Assembly: GCA_902478885.1 (NCBI GenBank) | Contig: CABSMS010000016.1 | Location: forward strand, 1-29,096 | Source of the DNA: an uncultured Collinsella sp. | Lineage (GTDB): Bacteria; Actinomycetota; Coriobacteriia; Coriobacteriales; Coriobacteriaceae | Length of the DNA: 29,096 nucleotides | Direction of reading: 5' to 3' | Shown here: piece after piece, positions 1 to 8,520 of the stretch | Numbering within the stretch: the first letter of the stretch is position 1 | Layout: every line of letters starts with the position of its first letter | Made by a program: the position numbers and the translations under genes | The notes under the pieces: generated by a model | Told to the model about the DNA's origin: nothing | The model's database searches: none | Seen by the model: only the letters and a program-made list of their open reading frames with translations

Positions 1-6
1 AAAGAG

Positions 7-32
7 AAGAGGCGGGGCATGCCCCGCCTCTT
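7..32. terminator. Perfect GC-rich palindromic hairpin
   Basis: Positions 7-18 and 21-32 are exact reverse complements around a central AT, giving a 12-bp stem with core GGCGGGGC/GCCCCGCC. It looks like an intrinsic terminator of a gene lying outside the window to the left. Neither flank has a clean run of T, so direction cannot be fixed; the minus-strand flank (CTCTTT) is slightly more T-rich. Confidence 0.55.
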
Positions 33-139
33 ACACCACATCTCTGCGCGCTACCGGTTCCGGACTGCGGACGTGCCATATGCGGCACGATTCAGCGGTC
101 TGGAGCCCGTTTTGTTATCGATTTACCATGGCTGGGATA

Positions 140-500
140 GGCCGTGTGCAAATAGTGGCAAATATGAGTACGGGCACTAACTTCGTAACATATAAATTAG
201 GCGTTTTTAGATGAGTTGGGCCACATATGTCCAGTTTTGCAGTAACTAAATTGGCTTAACTGGACTATCAGTCGTCGTTCTAATGTCGGATTTGCCTTTT
301 ATGACTTCGAAAACGCTGCTACCAAAAAGGTAGCAGTACTCATATTTGGCATTTTTTGCACATGGGTATTCGCCAAGGGTCCATTTCGCCGCCCGCTTTC
401 GCTTCGGACCTCCGCTCCTCGCGTGCTGCGCTGGAAAACGCTTCGCGTTTCCTCAGCTCCGCACCCTGGCGGGTTCGAATCCCATGAAATGGGCCCAAAC
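140..500. other. Gene-free stretch with nested inverted repeats and a broken reading frame
   Basis: No convincing gene lies between base 1 and the tRNA at 538. A 15-base sequence (157-171, GGCAAATATGAGTAC) recurs inverted with one or two changes at 336-350. A perfect 8-bp hairpin, CTGCTACC-AAAAA-GGTAGCAG, lies at 316-336. An 11-bp helix could close 377-387 with 486-496. On the minus strand, a frame from an ATG at 485 to a stop at 246 runs about 80 codons with only one internal stop (453-455), so it may be a decayed coding sequence or a conserved non-coding element. The part below 360 is visibly AT-richer than the rest of the window. It may be a multi-copy intergenic element, but one window cannot show that. 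Confidence 0.4.
377..497 (+). other. Possible tRNA-like structured remnant
   Basis: GGGTCCATTTC (377-387) pairs over 11 bp, with one G-U, with GAAATGGGCCC (486-496). Just inside the right arm is a T-arm-like GGG-TTCGAAT-CCC (471-483), and an inner hairpin GGAAA..CGC-TTC-GCGTTTCC spans 433-452. A T-loop immediately before a 3' closing strand is the layout of a tRNA or tmRNA. However, no anticodon arm is recognisable, the outer part of the T stem is mismatched, and no CCA follows. It could be a decayed tRNA-like gene, an attachment-site remnant, or an unrelated structured element. Confidence 0.3.
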
Positions 501-528
501 AAAAACGGTCCTCTTTCGAGGACCGTTT
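501..528 (-). terminator. Intrinsic terminator of tRNA-Val
   Basis: A perfect 11-bp stem (503-513 with 518-528, AAACGGTCCTC and complement) has a 4-base loop. On the minus strand it is followed by TTTTTGTTTG. It begins about 10 bases past the CCA end of the tRNA gene. Confidence 0.88.
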
Positions 529-537
529 CCAATTCAG

Positions 538-613
538 TGGTGGGCGATGAGGGATTCGAACCCCCAGCCTTGTGCGTGTAAAGCACCTGCGCTAACCGTT
601 GCGCCAATCGCCC
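538..613 (-). tRNA. tRNA-Val, anticodon TAC
   Basis: On the minus strand the acceptor GGGCGAT (613-607) pairs with ATCGCCC, followed by discriminator A and an encoded CCA (540-538). The D arm has GCGC/GCGC stems. The anticodon loop TTTACAC gives anticodon TAC, which reads valine GUA and GUG codons. The T arm is GGGGG-TTCGAAT-CCC.. . The first anticodon-stem pair is a G-A mismatch, the only irregularity. The gene has its own promoter upstream and terminator downstream, so it is a single-gene unit. Confidence 0.95.
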
Positions 614-623
614 GCAGGGATTG

Positions 624-651
624 AGTATAGCGGAAACCCCGTGCTGTTCAC
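624..651 (-). promoter_or_regulatory. Promoter of tRNA-Val
   Basis: On the minus strand a -10 TATACT (629-624) lies 16 bases after a weak -35 GTGAAC (651-646), about 11 bases before the tRNA 5' end. The -10 is strong and well placed. Confidence 0.6.
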
Positions 652-670
652 TGCTAATTCATAACGAAAC

Positions 671-2539
671 TTACGCGGCGACTTCGGCGTCCGTGTCCTC
701 GTCGATAAAGAAGCGCTTGTACCAGATGAGGAACGTCAGCGTGGTGTAGATCTTGCGCTGGTTGAGCGCGCGACCCTCAAAGTGATCGTCAAGCAGTTTC
801 ATGAGCGCATCGGTGTCAAAGAAATCGGCAGCCCACGGTGCGGTGAAGTATTCCTTTACGTAGTCGTAGTACTTTTGCTCGCGCAGCCAGAACTTGACCG
901 GTACGGGGAAGCCCACCTTCTTGCGCGTTGCCCACTCGTCGGGCAGCGTACGGTTGGCAGCGTGACGCAGAACGAGCTTGCAGCCTTCTTCGTTAACACG
1001 GTAGTTGGCAGGAATGTGCTCGGCAAACTCCATGACCTTCTTGTCCAGGAACGGGACGCGAAGCTCCAGAGAATGCGCCATGCACATCTTGTCTGCTTTG
1101 AGCAGAATGTCGCCCGGCAGCCACATGTTCATATCCAGATACTGTTTCTTGGAAAGCTCGCAGCAATCGGGAACCTGCTTGTAGTACTCGGCGCACATCT
1201 CGGCGGCGTTCTTGCCGGTGTCATAAGCGGGCTTGAGCACCTCGTCGACCTCGGAGGGGTCGAACACCTTTGCCTGACCCACATACCAGCGCTCGGGAAC
1301 CTCGGCGCATTTCGTCAGGAAGTTGTGGCCCTTAAAGTAGGGGAGATGCTGAACGAGCGAGCCCAGGGCGCGACGTACGCCGAGCGGCACGCGCTTCTTA
1401 AAGGAGCGCATCTCGGGGGTGTCCTCGTACCACTCGTAGCCGGCAAACAGCTCGTCGGCACCCTCGCCCGAAAGGACGACGGTGACCTCCTCGGAAGCCA
1501 TCTGCGCCAGATAGTACAGCGGCACGCTGGACAGGTTTGATTGCGGCTCGTCCATGTGATACTGGATATCGGGCAATGCATCGAAGAACTCGTCAGCGGT
1601 AATCATCTTGCGCACGTTCTTGATGCCCAGCTTGTCGGAAAGCTCGGCAGCGTAGTTGGTCTCGTTGAAGTTCTTGTAATCGAAGCCGACAGAATACGTG
1701 GTGTCGGGCATGAGGCAGGCGGCAATATAGCTGGAGTCCACGCCGCCAGAAAGGAACGAGCCCACCTTAACATCGGCGATTCGGTGCGCGGCGACGCTTT
1801 CGTGCACGACCTTGTCGCACTCGTCCACGTACTCACCGAAGGTCTTGGAGTTATCGTCGGTGAAGTCACAGCTCCAGTAACGCTTGATGTCCATGGTGTT
1901 GGTCGTCAGGTCATACGTAAAGCAATGCGCCGGGGCAAGCTTGAACACGCCCTTAAAGAAGGTCTCCTCCGTGGCGGGGAATTGCAGCGTCAGGTAGGGG
2001 CGCAGCGCGTCGTGGTTGACAGCCTTCTCAAACTTGGGATGGTCCAGGAAACTCTTGATCTCGGAGCCAAACAGCAGCGAGCCATCGGATGCCTGGTAGT
2101 AATAGAACGGCTTGATACCAAAGATGTCGCGAGCGCCAAAGAGTTTGTTCTTGTTCTGGTCGTGAATCACGAACGCGTACATGCCGCGCAGGCGGTTGAC
2201 CAGGTCCTCGCCCCACTCCTCGTAACCGTGTACCAGGACCTCGGTATCGGCGTTGCAGTGGAAGGCGTAGCCGGCTGCCTCCAGCTCGGCGCGAAGCTCC
2301 TGGAAGTTGTAGATCTCTCCGTTGAAGACAATCGTGACCTTGCCGTCGTCGCTCGACATGGGCTGAGCTCCAGCTTCGGAAAGATCGAGAATCGAAAGAC
2401 GACGGAAGCCAAGGGCAACGTTGTCGACGATATGCTGGCCGCCCATATCGGGACCACGGTGGATGATGCGATTCATCATGGCCGTGAGAACCAGCTCACT
2501 CTGTTCATCTGTACCGGTAAAACCGACAAAACCGCACAT
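671..2539 (-). CDS. asnB: Asparagine synthetase B, glutamine-hydrolysing
   Basis: This cytoplasmic enzyme makes asparagine from aspartate, glutamine and ATP. The 622-residue protein starts MCGFVGFTG. Cys2 is the nucleophile of the class II glutamine amidotransferase domain (about residues 1-200, with RRLSI and FNGEIYN motifs). The C-terminal synthetase domain (about 220-560) carries the PP-loop SGGVDSS and LSGEGADELFAGY. The open frame extends 45 codons upstream, but the start is set at 2539 because Cys must follow the initiator Met, and AAAGGA lies six bases upstream on the minus strand. Length is normal for AsnB, with a short tail. The gene upstream on the same strand is an amino-acid transporter fusion, which may supply substrate; this is inferred from position only. 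A terminator between the two makes separate transcripts likely. Confidence 0.95.
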   Translation of the reverse strand: MCGFVGFTGTDEQSELVLTAMMNRIIHRGPDMGGQHIVDNVALGFRRLSILDLSEAGAQPMSSDDGKVTIVFNGEIYNFQELRAELEAAGYAFHCNADTEVLVHGYEEWGEDLVNRLRGMYAFVIHDQNKNKLFGARDIFGIKPFYYYQASDGSLLFGSEIKSFLDHPKFEKAVNHDALRPYLTLQFPATEETFFKGVFKLAPAHCFTYDLTTNTMDIKRYWSCDFTDDNSKTFGEYVDECDKVVHESVAAHRIADVKVGSFLSGGVDSSYIAACLMPDTTYSVGFDYKNFNETNYAAELSDKLGIKNVRKMITADEFFDALPDIQYHMDEPQSNLSSVPLYYLAQMASEEVTVVLSGEGADELFAGYEWYEDTPEMRSFKKRVPLGVRRALGSLVQHLPYFKGHNFLTKCAEVPERWYVGQAKVFDPSEVDEVLKPAYDTGKNAAEMCAEYYKQVPDCCELSKKQYLDMNMWLPGDILLKADKMCMAHSLELRVPFLDKKVMEFAEHIPANYRVNEEGCKLVLRHAANRTLPDEWATRKKVGFPVPVKFWLREQKYYDYVKEYFTAPWAADFFDTDALMKLLDDHFEGRALNQRKIYTTLTFLIWYKRFFIDEDTDAEVAA

Positions 2540-2571
2540 GCAAGATCCTTTCTGCTGACGGCTCAGGTGTA

Positions 2572-2592
2572 CTGCCGCAAGGATTGTGGCAG
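2572..2592 (-). promoter_or_regulatory. Hairpin in the asnB leader
   Basis: CTGCCGCAA (2572-2580) pairs with TTGTGGCAG (2584-2592) over 9 bp, with one G-U and a 3-base loop, about 32 bases upstream of the asnB start. It may be an operator or a leader hairpin. It has no T run, so it is not a terminator. TTGACA lies just upstream at 2602-2597 on the minus strand, but no matching -10 is evident. Confidence 0.35.
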
Positions 2593-2663
2593 CTGATGTC
2601 AAATAATCTTTACTATCATGCCAATCTTTTGTTTCGTGATAGGGCATAAGCGCCGAGCGAACC

Positions 2664-2709
2664 GAAAAAACCACGGCCCGATCTTCAGGCGAAGCGGCGG
2701 GCCGTGGTT
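2664..2709 (-). terminator. Intrinsic terminator after the transporter fusion gene
   Basis: On the minus strand a perfect 12-bp stem (2709-2698 with 2680-2669, core CCACGGCCCG) is followed by TTTTTTCGG. It lies about 22 bases past the stop of the gene at 2731, separating that gene from asnB. Confidence 0.85.
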
Positions 2710-2730
2710 GCGAATGCTATGTATGAGCGG

Positions 2731-4779
2731 TTAGCGCTTGCTGCGCTCGGCGAGACGGTGCTCCACCTTGGTGACGATGTGGATGAGCGGAATCGTCACG
2801 ACCAGATAGTAAAGTGCGGCGCAAATGTAGGGCGTAATGTTGCCCGTGGTGGCCGTGAGGTTTTTGGAGAACAGCATGAGCTCCATGACGCCAACGCTCG
2901 AAAGCAGTGACGTGTCCTTGTACAGCATAACGAACTCGCTGGTCATAGTCGGTATAACGCAACGTACGGCCTGCGGGATCACGATGCGCGACATAACTTG
3001 GGACCAAGTCATGCCAAGCGAGTAGGCGGCTTCCGCTTGACCATGCGGTACGCTCTCGATACCGGCACGGAAAATCTCGGCAAGATAGGCCGAGCAGTTG
3101 ATGGCGAGCACGCCAACGCCGAGCGGCAGATTGGGCACGTTGAGACCGATCATGGGGAACCCAAAGAACGCAATGTAGATCTGCAGGAAGAGCGGGGTTC
3201 CGCGCAGGACGTTGATGTATGTCACGGCGATGCCGCGCAGCATACGACTATGGCTGATCTTCATAAAGGCAAACAGCAAGCCGATGGGGATGGCGAGCGG
3301 AAAACCGATGGCGGTCACGGCAAGTGCTATGCCCCAGCCCTTAAAGAGCGAGGCGATTGAGGTGACGATAATCTGCGGCTTGCAGAACATGCCCAAAAAC
3401 GGGTTGGAGTTCCATGCGGCAACCCAAGACTGGGCATCGAGCCAGGCGACGATTTCTTGCACCATGGTGCTCTCCGAGACGCTGATGGTGGGGCTCTCGG
3501 GAAGATCTCGCTTGTTGTCGTCGGCGACATAGCTGCCGGTGACGGCATAGGCACCCGCGTTGCTCGGGAATACGACGTCGGGGACGACAACGCGAATCTG
3601 CGAGCCGGCAGCGACGGGATCGGCGAACTTGATGACGAGCTTTGAGCCGTTCAGCGAGCACGATGCCTTGACACCCGTCTGGTTCAGTCCGTCGAGCAGC
3701 GTGACCTTAACATCGGTGCTTTCAAACGATCCGCCCTCGGGCAGCTCAAGCTCAATTTGCGAAACGTCGCCCTCGTCGCTACCCGTTGTCGCTTCCCAGG
3801 TCAGGCGGGTTGCGATGCCGCCGAGCACGCCGTTACCGCTGTCTTCGTTTGACTTGGCGGTCGCCGAGGTGACGGCGAGTGAAGCGTCCGTCGCGTCGTC
3901 TGAGCTCGAGGCATCCTCGTTATCGGACCCGCTCGTGGGTGCCATGCCAAACCACTTCTCGTACAGTTTGTCATAGGCGCCGGAGCTCTTGATCTTGGCA
4001 AGGGCATCGTTGATGGCCTGTGTCAGCCCGGGGTTGTCTTTAGAGACGGCAATGCCAAACTGCTCGCCCGTCGGAACCTCTTTGATGATCTCCATACCGG
4101 TAAAGGAGTTCGAAACCATCCACTGCTCAACGGGCAGGTCGCATACGACCGCCTGGCACTGACCACTCATGACGGCGGTGAAGGCTGCCGTCCAGTCGTC
4201 AAAGTTGACGGTGGTTGCCTGCGGCAGGTTCTCGATTGCCCACTCCTCGGACGTGGTGCCCGACTGCACGGCAATTTTGACGCCCGGTGCGTTGAGGCTA
4301 TCGACCGTGTCGTATCCAGTGTTCTTTGCAACTGCGACGCCCTGATTGGAGTCGATATAGGGGTCGGTGAAGTCGACTTCTTCTTTACGCTCGTCAGTAA
4401 TGGTGATGTTGCAGGCGCCGACATCGGTCTTAACGCCCTGCTTAACCATGGGGATGATGCCGTCGAACTTCTGTGCCGGCAGGTAATTGAGCTCCAAGCC
4501 GAGCTCGTCTGCGATCATACCCATGAGCTCGTAGGTAAAGCCTTGATCCTCGCCGGAATCGTTGACGTATTCAAACGGGGGCGTGGCCAAGTCACTTGCG
4601 ACGGTGAGCTTGCCATTCTCGACGAGTGTGTAGGTGCTCGAGGCGTTCTGGGAGGACGAACAGCCGCTCGCGCCGATGATGGTGGCAAGGGCCACAACGA
4701 CCGTCGCGAAGGCGCGGACGATGTGCCGGGTCAACTGGACGCGTGCCGAGCGGTGGCGACGTTCGAAGTGTCGTTTCAT
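2731..4779 (-). CDS. Amino-acid ABC transporter: fused lipoprotein binding domain and permease
   Basis: The 682-residue protein covers two transporter parts. A signal peptide with lipobox ASGC puts the lipid-anchored Cys at about residue 40. A family-3 solute-binding domain follows (about 50-285; PPFEY, FDGIIPMVKQG, TDERKEEVDFTDPY). A Ser/Asp-rich linker and a roughly 120-residue beta-rich, Ig-like segment come next (about 310-430). The C-terminal HisM/GlnP-type permease (about 455-682) has several membrane spans and the EAA loop (EAAYSLGM ... IVIPQA), which docks an ATPase. Such fusions are known in the GlnP family for glutamine, glutamate or asparagine; the substrate here is not proven. No ATPase gene is adjacent. 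Start 4779 has AAAGGA six bases upstream; the in-frame Met at 4824 lacks a good site and would displace the signal peptide. Confidence 0.9.
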   Translation of the reverse strand: MKRHFERRHRSARVQLTRHIVRAFATVVVALATIIGASGCSSSQNASSTYTLVENGKLTVASDLATPPFEYVNDSGEDQGFTYELMGMIADELGLELNYLPAQKFDGIIPMVKQGVKTDVGACNITITDERKEEVDFTDPYIDSNQGVAVAKNTGYDTVDSLNAPGVKIAVQSGTTSEEWAIENLPQATTVNFDDWTAAFTAVMSGQCQAVVCDLPVEQWMVSNSFTGMEIIKEVPTGEQFGIAVSKDNPGLTQAINDALAKIKSSGAYDKLYEKWFGMAPTSGSDNEDASSSDDATDASLAVTSATAKSNEDSGNGVLGGIATRLTWEATTGSDEGDVSQIELELPEGGSFESTDVKVTLLDGLNQTGVKASCSLNGSKLVIKFADPVAAGSQIRVVVPDVVFPSNAGAYAVTGSYVADDNKRDLPESPTISVSESTMVQEIVAWLDAQSWVAAWNSNPFLGMFCKPQIIVTSIASLFKGWGIALAVTAIGFPLAIPIGLLFAFMKISHSRMLRGIAVTYINVLRGTPLFLQIYIAFFGFPMIGLNVPNLPLGVGVLAINCSAYLAEIFRAGIESVPHGQAEAAYSLGMTWSQVMSRIVIPQAVRCVIPTMTSEFVMLYKDTSLLSSVGVMELMLFSKNLTATTGNITPYICAALYYLVVTIPLIHIVTKVEHRLAERSKR

Positions 4780-5063
4780 CTGGAATCCTTTGCTTGGGCA
4801 TGATGAGTCGGCATTGTGGGTCAATGAGGCGCATCAAGACATTTGGATAAAGAATAGCACCCAGATTTCCCTGTTTTTACGCGGGGTGAACACTGTTGCT
4901 ATTTATTAACCCACGACGCAGTCCATGCATTTTTTTAGAAGGCTGTAATGCGCGCAAGGTCAGGTGGCATATTAGGATGGTTGATAATACAGAATGTTTC
5001 ATCGTTTCTGCCGCGGGACGTCTTTTGCCCTTTAAGGCTGAATTTAGCGAGAGAGGTCTTTGT

Positions 5064-6581
5064 ATGTCGAGTCCGACACAAGAGAAGCTAACTCTGATGC
5101 GCTATATAGAGTTGCTCGAGGAAGATGACCTTGTTGTTTCCAGACCGAGCGCTTCGTGCGACCAGCGCATTGAGTTTGCGACTGATGACTCGCGCCAGGT
5201 GCGTTCGGGCACGTTGTTTGTCTGCAAGGGCCGCGCGTTTAAGCGTGAGTACCTGCTTTCGGCAATCGCCGATGGCGCCGTGGCCTACGTTTCCGAGGTC
5301 GATTACGATGTTGATCTTCCCGCGGTGATTGTGAGTGATATTCGTCGCACGCTCGCCGTGGTGGCAGATGCCTTTTATGGGCACCCGTCGGGTAAGGTGA
5401 AGGTCTGCGCCTTTACAGGCACCAAGGGCAAGTCGACCTGCAGCTTTTATCTGCGTGGCATTCTCGCCAACGAGGCCAAGCTTACTGGTTGTCATCGACC
5501 CGCTCTTAATACGGGCATTGAGTTCGACGACGGCATCGAGGCAGGCCCTTCCAAACTGACGACCCCCGAATCCTTCCTGCTGCAGTCTCGCATCGCGCAT
5601 GCTGCGGAGGCGGGTGCCCCGTGGCTGGTTATGGAGGCATCGAGCCAGGGCCTCAAATACGAGCGCACAGGCAAGATCGCCTTTGAAGTCGGCGCCTTTA
5701 CCAATATCGGCGAGGATCACATTTCGCCGATTGAGCATCCGACACTCGAGGATTACTTTGCCAGCAAGCTCAAAATCTTCTCGCAGAGCCGTTTTGCCGT
5801 GGTCAATCTCGATATGGATAAGGTCGATCGTGTGCTCGAGGCGGCATCTCGTTGCGAACGTACGGTGACGTTCTCCCTGACCGACGAGCGTGCCGACGTG
5901 CTTGCGCTGGCGATTCGTAATGGTGACTGCGGCGTGGTGGCAACGGTGCGCACGCCCCGCTTTACGCGCGACATTGTGATTCCCACGCCGGTTAAATTCA
6001 ATGTGTCCAACGCGCTTGCCGCTATTGCCTGCGCCGAGGCCCTGGGCATTTCCGAAGAGGGTATCGTCCACGGCTTTGAGGGCGTCTTCGTTCCCGGCCG
6101 CATGGAGCTCTATCCGTCCGTATCGGGCAAAATCTTGGGCGTCGTCGATTTTGCACATAACGGCATGAGCCTCGAGACACTCCTGCGCGACTTGCGCGAG
6201 AACTATCCCGATCGCGAGCTGGCGGTTGTATTTGGCGCCACGGGCGGTAAAGGTGTCGATCGACGCACCACGATGGGCATCGCCGCTGGCAAGTATGCCG
6301 ACCGAATCGTGATTACCGAGGATGACCCCGGCCCCGAGGATGTCGAGGATATTTGCGCCGAGATCGCGCGCAACGTTCAAGCGCAGGGAAATGATAACTG
6401 GCAAATCGTGACTGATCGCGTTGCCGCTATCGAGACTGCCGTGCGCGAAACCGTCCGTCCTGCCGTGGTCATCGTGACCGGTAAGGGCGAGGAAGAGCGT
6501 ATGCTGCGCAAGAACGGACCCGAGCCTTGTGAGCGCGACGGCTCGATTCTCAAGCGCACCCTTGCGGCGTACGACGCCTAA
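5064..6581 (+). CDS. murE: MurE-type UDP-MurNAc-tripeptide ligase
   Basis: This is a Mur ligase of about 505 residues. MurE adds the third, usually diamino, residue to UDP-MurNAc-L-Ala-D-Glu in the cytoplasm. Visible features are the N-terminal MurE domain (TDDSRQVRSGTLFVC), the ATP loop TGTKGKST (residues 118-125), the MurE-type TTPES motif, EASSQGL, the lysine in SKLKIF expected to be carbamylated, and the C-terminal DFAHNG and FGATGGKG motifs. The usual DNPR motif of diaminopimelate-adding enzymes reads DDPG, which argues against meso-DAP; the actual substrate (Lys, Orn or other) is undecided. Start 5064 is chosen for its GAGAGAGG site; the frame stays open back to 4896. The gene lies away from a division/cell-wall cluster but close to glutamate racemase. 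Confidence 0.88.
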   Translation: MSSPTQEKLTLMRYIELLEEDDLVVSRPSASCDQRIEFATDDSRQVRSGTLFVCKGRAFKREYLLSAIADGAVAYVSEVDYDVDLPAVIVSDIRRTLAVVADAFYGHPSGKVKVCAFTGTKGKSTCSFYLRGILANEAKLTGCHRPALNTGIEFDDGIEAGPSKLTTPESFLLQSRIAHAAEAGAPWLVMEASSQGLKYERTGKIAFEVGAFTNIGEDHISPIEHPTLEDYFASKLKIFSQSRFAVVNLDMDKVDRVLEAASRCERTVTFSLTDERADVLALAIRNGDCGVVATVRTPRFTRDIVIPTPVKFNVSNALAAIACAEALGISEEGIVHGFEGVFVPGRMELYPSVSGKILGVVDFAHNGMSLETLLRDLRENYPDRELAVVFGATGGKGVDRRTTMGIAAGKYADRIVITEDDPGPEDVEDICAEIARNVQAQGNDNWQIVTDRVAAIETAVRETVRPAVVIVTGKGEEERMLRKNGPEPCERDGSILKRTLAAYDA

Positions 6582-6615
6582 GACCAGAAGCCCCTTCTAC
6601 GTAAATGGAGTGACC

Positions 6616-7527
6616 ATGTCCCACAATACCCTGCCGACCGTCGCTGAGCTTTCGGGCGAGATGCGCGAGCGTCTTGCCAAGGTTAAGTACGTCTTTACCG
6701 ACCTGGACGCCACCATGCTCGCGCCCGGCTCGTGCGTGCTGCGCGACAACGACGGCAACCCCTCGACCAAGCTCGTCGAGGCTGTCGTGGCACTTGCCCG
6801 CGCCGGCATCCAGGTGGTCCCCACCTCGGGTCGCAATCGCACCATGATCCACGAAGACGCCCGCGTGCTCGGCCTCAACTCCTACATCGGCGAGATGGGC
6901 GGCCTGGTTATGTACGACCTCAAGGCCAACGATTGGGAGTACCTGACGGGCGACATGCCCTACGACCCCGCCTGCGGTCTCACGCCGCACCAGGTGATTG
7001 AGCAGACCGGCGTGTGCGAGAAGATCCTTGCCCGCTGGCCGCGTAAAATCGAGTACCACAACGACATGTCGACCGGCTACAAGTACCGTGAGGTCACCGT
7101 CGGCATGCGCGGCGATGTGCCCGACGATGAGGTTCAGGCCATTCTTGACGAGGCCGGCTGCGGCCTGGTCTGGGCCTGCAACGGCCATCTGACGCATCTG
7201 TCCAAGCCGACGACGCTCGAGCTCGAACGCGTCGAGGATGGCCGCGCGTTTAACATCAATCCCGCCGGCCTCAACAAGGGCGTTGCCATCGCACGTTTCT
7301 GCGAGCACCTGGGTATCGAGCGCGAGGAGACGCTGGCGCTCGGCGATTCCGAGTCCGACTTCTACATGGCTGACCACGTGGGCACGTTCTGCCTGGTCGA
7401 GAACGGTTTGACCAGCGCCGGCGCGCCCGAGTTCCTGGATACCTGCGATAACGCCTACGTCACGCGCGGCAAGATTGTCGACGGCTGGGCGGCAACGGCA
7501 GAGCTGCTCGTCGCGGCTCGTTCGTAG
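6616..7527 (+). CDS. HAD-family hydrolase, Cof-like
   Basis: This 303-residue cytoplasmic phosphatase-type protein shows all four HAD motifs. They are DLDAT (nucleophile Asp29, acid/base Asp31), TSGR as motif II, NKG with the conserved Lys, and GDSESD (from Gly243) for magnesium. The large insert between motifs II and III is the class IIB cap seen in Cof and sugar-phosphatase relatives. The substrate cannot be read from sequence. GGAG sits seven bases before the ATG at 6616; the frame extends upstream into murE, but no start there is better placed. The gap to murE is 34 bases and to murI 53, so it is probably cotranscribed and may act on a sugar or wall-precursor phosphate, which is a guess from context. 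Confidence 0.85.
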   Translation: MSHNTLPTVAELSGEMRERLAKVKYVFTDLDATMLAPGSCVLRDNDGNPSTKLVEAVVALARAGIQVVPTSGRNRTMIHEDARVLGLNSYIGEMGGLVMYDLKANDWEYLTGDMPYDPACGLTPHQVIEQTGVCEKILARWPRKIEYHNDMSTGYKYREVTVGMRGDVPDDEVQAILDEAGCGLVWACNGHLTHLSKPTTLELERVEDGRAFNINPAGLNKGVAIARFCEHLGIEREETLALGDSESDFYMADHVGTFCLVENGLTSAGAPEFLDTCDNAYVTRGKIVDGWAATAELLVAARS

Positions 7528-7580
7528 CGCGGCCCTATAGTTCTGAGCCATATCTTTTCGAGAGAGAATCTGGTGAGGTA

Positions 7581-8465
7581 ATGTCCGATATCGAGAATCT
7601 GGCTGGCGACACACGTCCCATTGGCGTGTTCGATTCTGGTCTGGGCGGTCTGACGGTTGCACGCGCCATCGCAACGGCGTTGCCGCACGAGTCCGTCTAC
7701 TACTTTGGCGACACCAAGCGCTGCCCCTACGGCACCCGCACCGAGGACGAGGTGCGCTCGTTTGCACTGCAGGCGGGCCGTTGGCTGTCGAAGCACGACG
7801 TCAAGATCATGGTCATCGCCTGCAATACAGCGACCGCTGCGGCCTTGCGTTTGGCCCAGCAGGTGCTCGACGTCCCCGTCATCGGCGTGATCGCACCGGG
7901 CGCACGCGCGGCAATCAACAGCACCCGCACGCGCCGGGTGGGCGTGCTCGCCACCAACCTCACCATTCGCTCAGGCGCTTACACGCGTGCCATTCAGGAC
8001 CTGGATGCCGGCGTCGACGTATACGGCTGCCCTGCCTCGAGCTTTGTCGAGGTCGTTGAGCACGAGCTCGCCTCGGGCGCACATCTGCAAGAGCAGTGGC
8101 TCGAGAACGAGGACATCTTTGATACGCCTGCCGTACGCGCGCTGGTCGGCGCCACGGTTGAGCCGCTGCGCGACCACGGCATCGATACCGTGGTACTCGG
8201 CTGCACGCATTTTCCGCTGCTCGTGGGGCCTATTCGCCATGCGCTGGGTCCCGGAGTGCGCGTGGTGAGCTCCGCCGAGGAGACCACGCGCGAGCTGACC
8301 GATATTCTCACGCGCCGCGAGCAGCTGGCGGGCGACGCGGCCGAGCCGCAGCATCGTTTTGCAACGACGGCCGATAACATTGCTGAGTTTGCGGTGGCGG
8401 GCAGTTTTATCTTTGGCCAGCCGCTCAAAAGCATTGAGCATATCGATATCGACGAACTGAAATAG
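7581..8465 (+). CDS. murI: Glutamate racemase
   Basis: This enzyme interconverts L- and D-glutamate, supplying D-Glu for peptidoglycan. The 294-residue protein has the two catalytic cysteines in ACNTAT (Cys81) and GCTHFP (Cys208), the N-terminal FDSGLGGLTV loop and YFGDTKRCPYG, as expected for the family. Length is slightly above the common 265-285. The likely ribosome site, GGTGAGG, ends only two bases before the ATG, unusually close for this window; no better in-frame start is visible. Its partner context is the murE-like ligase two genes upstream, which consumes a D-Glu-containing precursor. Confidence 0.94.
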   Translation: MSDIENLAGDTRPIGVFDSGLGGLTVARAIATALPHESVYYFGDTKRCPYGTRTEDEVRSFALQAGRWLSKHDVKIMVIACNTATAAALRLAQQVLDVPVIGVIAPGARAAINSTRTRRVGVLATNLTIRSGAYTRAIQDLDAGVDVYGCPASSFVEVVEHELASGAHLQEQWLENEDIFDTPAVRALVGATVEPLRDHGIDTVVLGCTHFPLLVGPIRHALGPGVRVVSSAEETTRELTDILTRREQLAGDAAEPQHRFATTADNIAEFAVAGSFIFGQPLKSIEHIDIDELK

Positions 8466-8520
8466 ATATAAGGTCACCGACCAAAGGCTCACGTTCACCT
8501 TTTGCCGAAAGGATATTTCT

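Noticed and set aside
346..624. Plus-strand frame of 92 codons over the tRNA-Val region
   Set aside because: It reads through the antisense of a tRNA gene and its terminator; such RDSNPQP-like peptides are typical artefacts of tRNA T-arms.
5088..6404. Minus-strand open frame of 438 codons opposite murE
   Set aside because: Antisense artefact in a GC-rich gene; no ribosome site and no family resemblance.
6550..7767. Minus-strand open frame of 405 codons opposite the HAD gene and murI
   Set aside because: It spans two well-supported plus-strand genes and their gap, and its translation is low-complexity.
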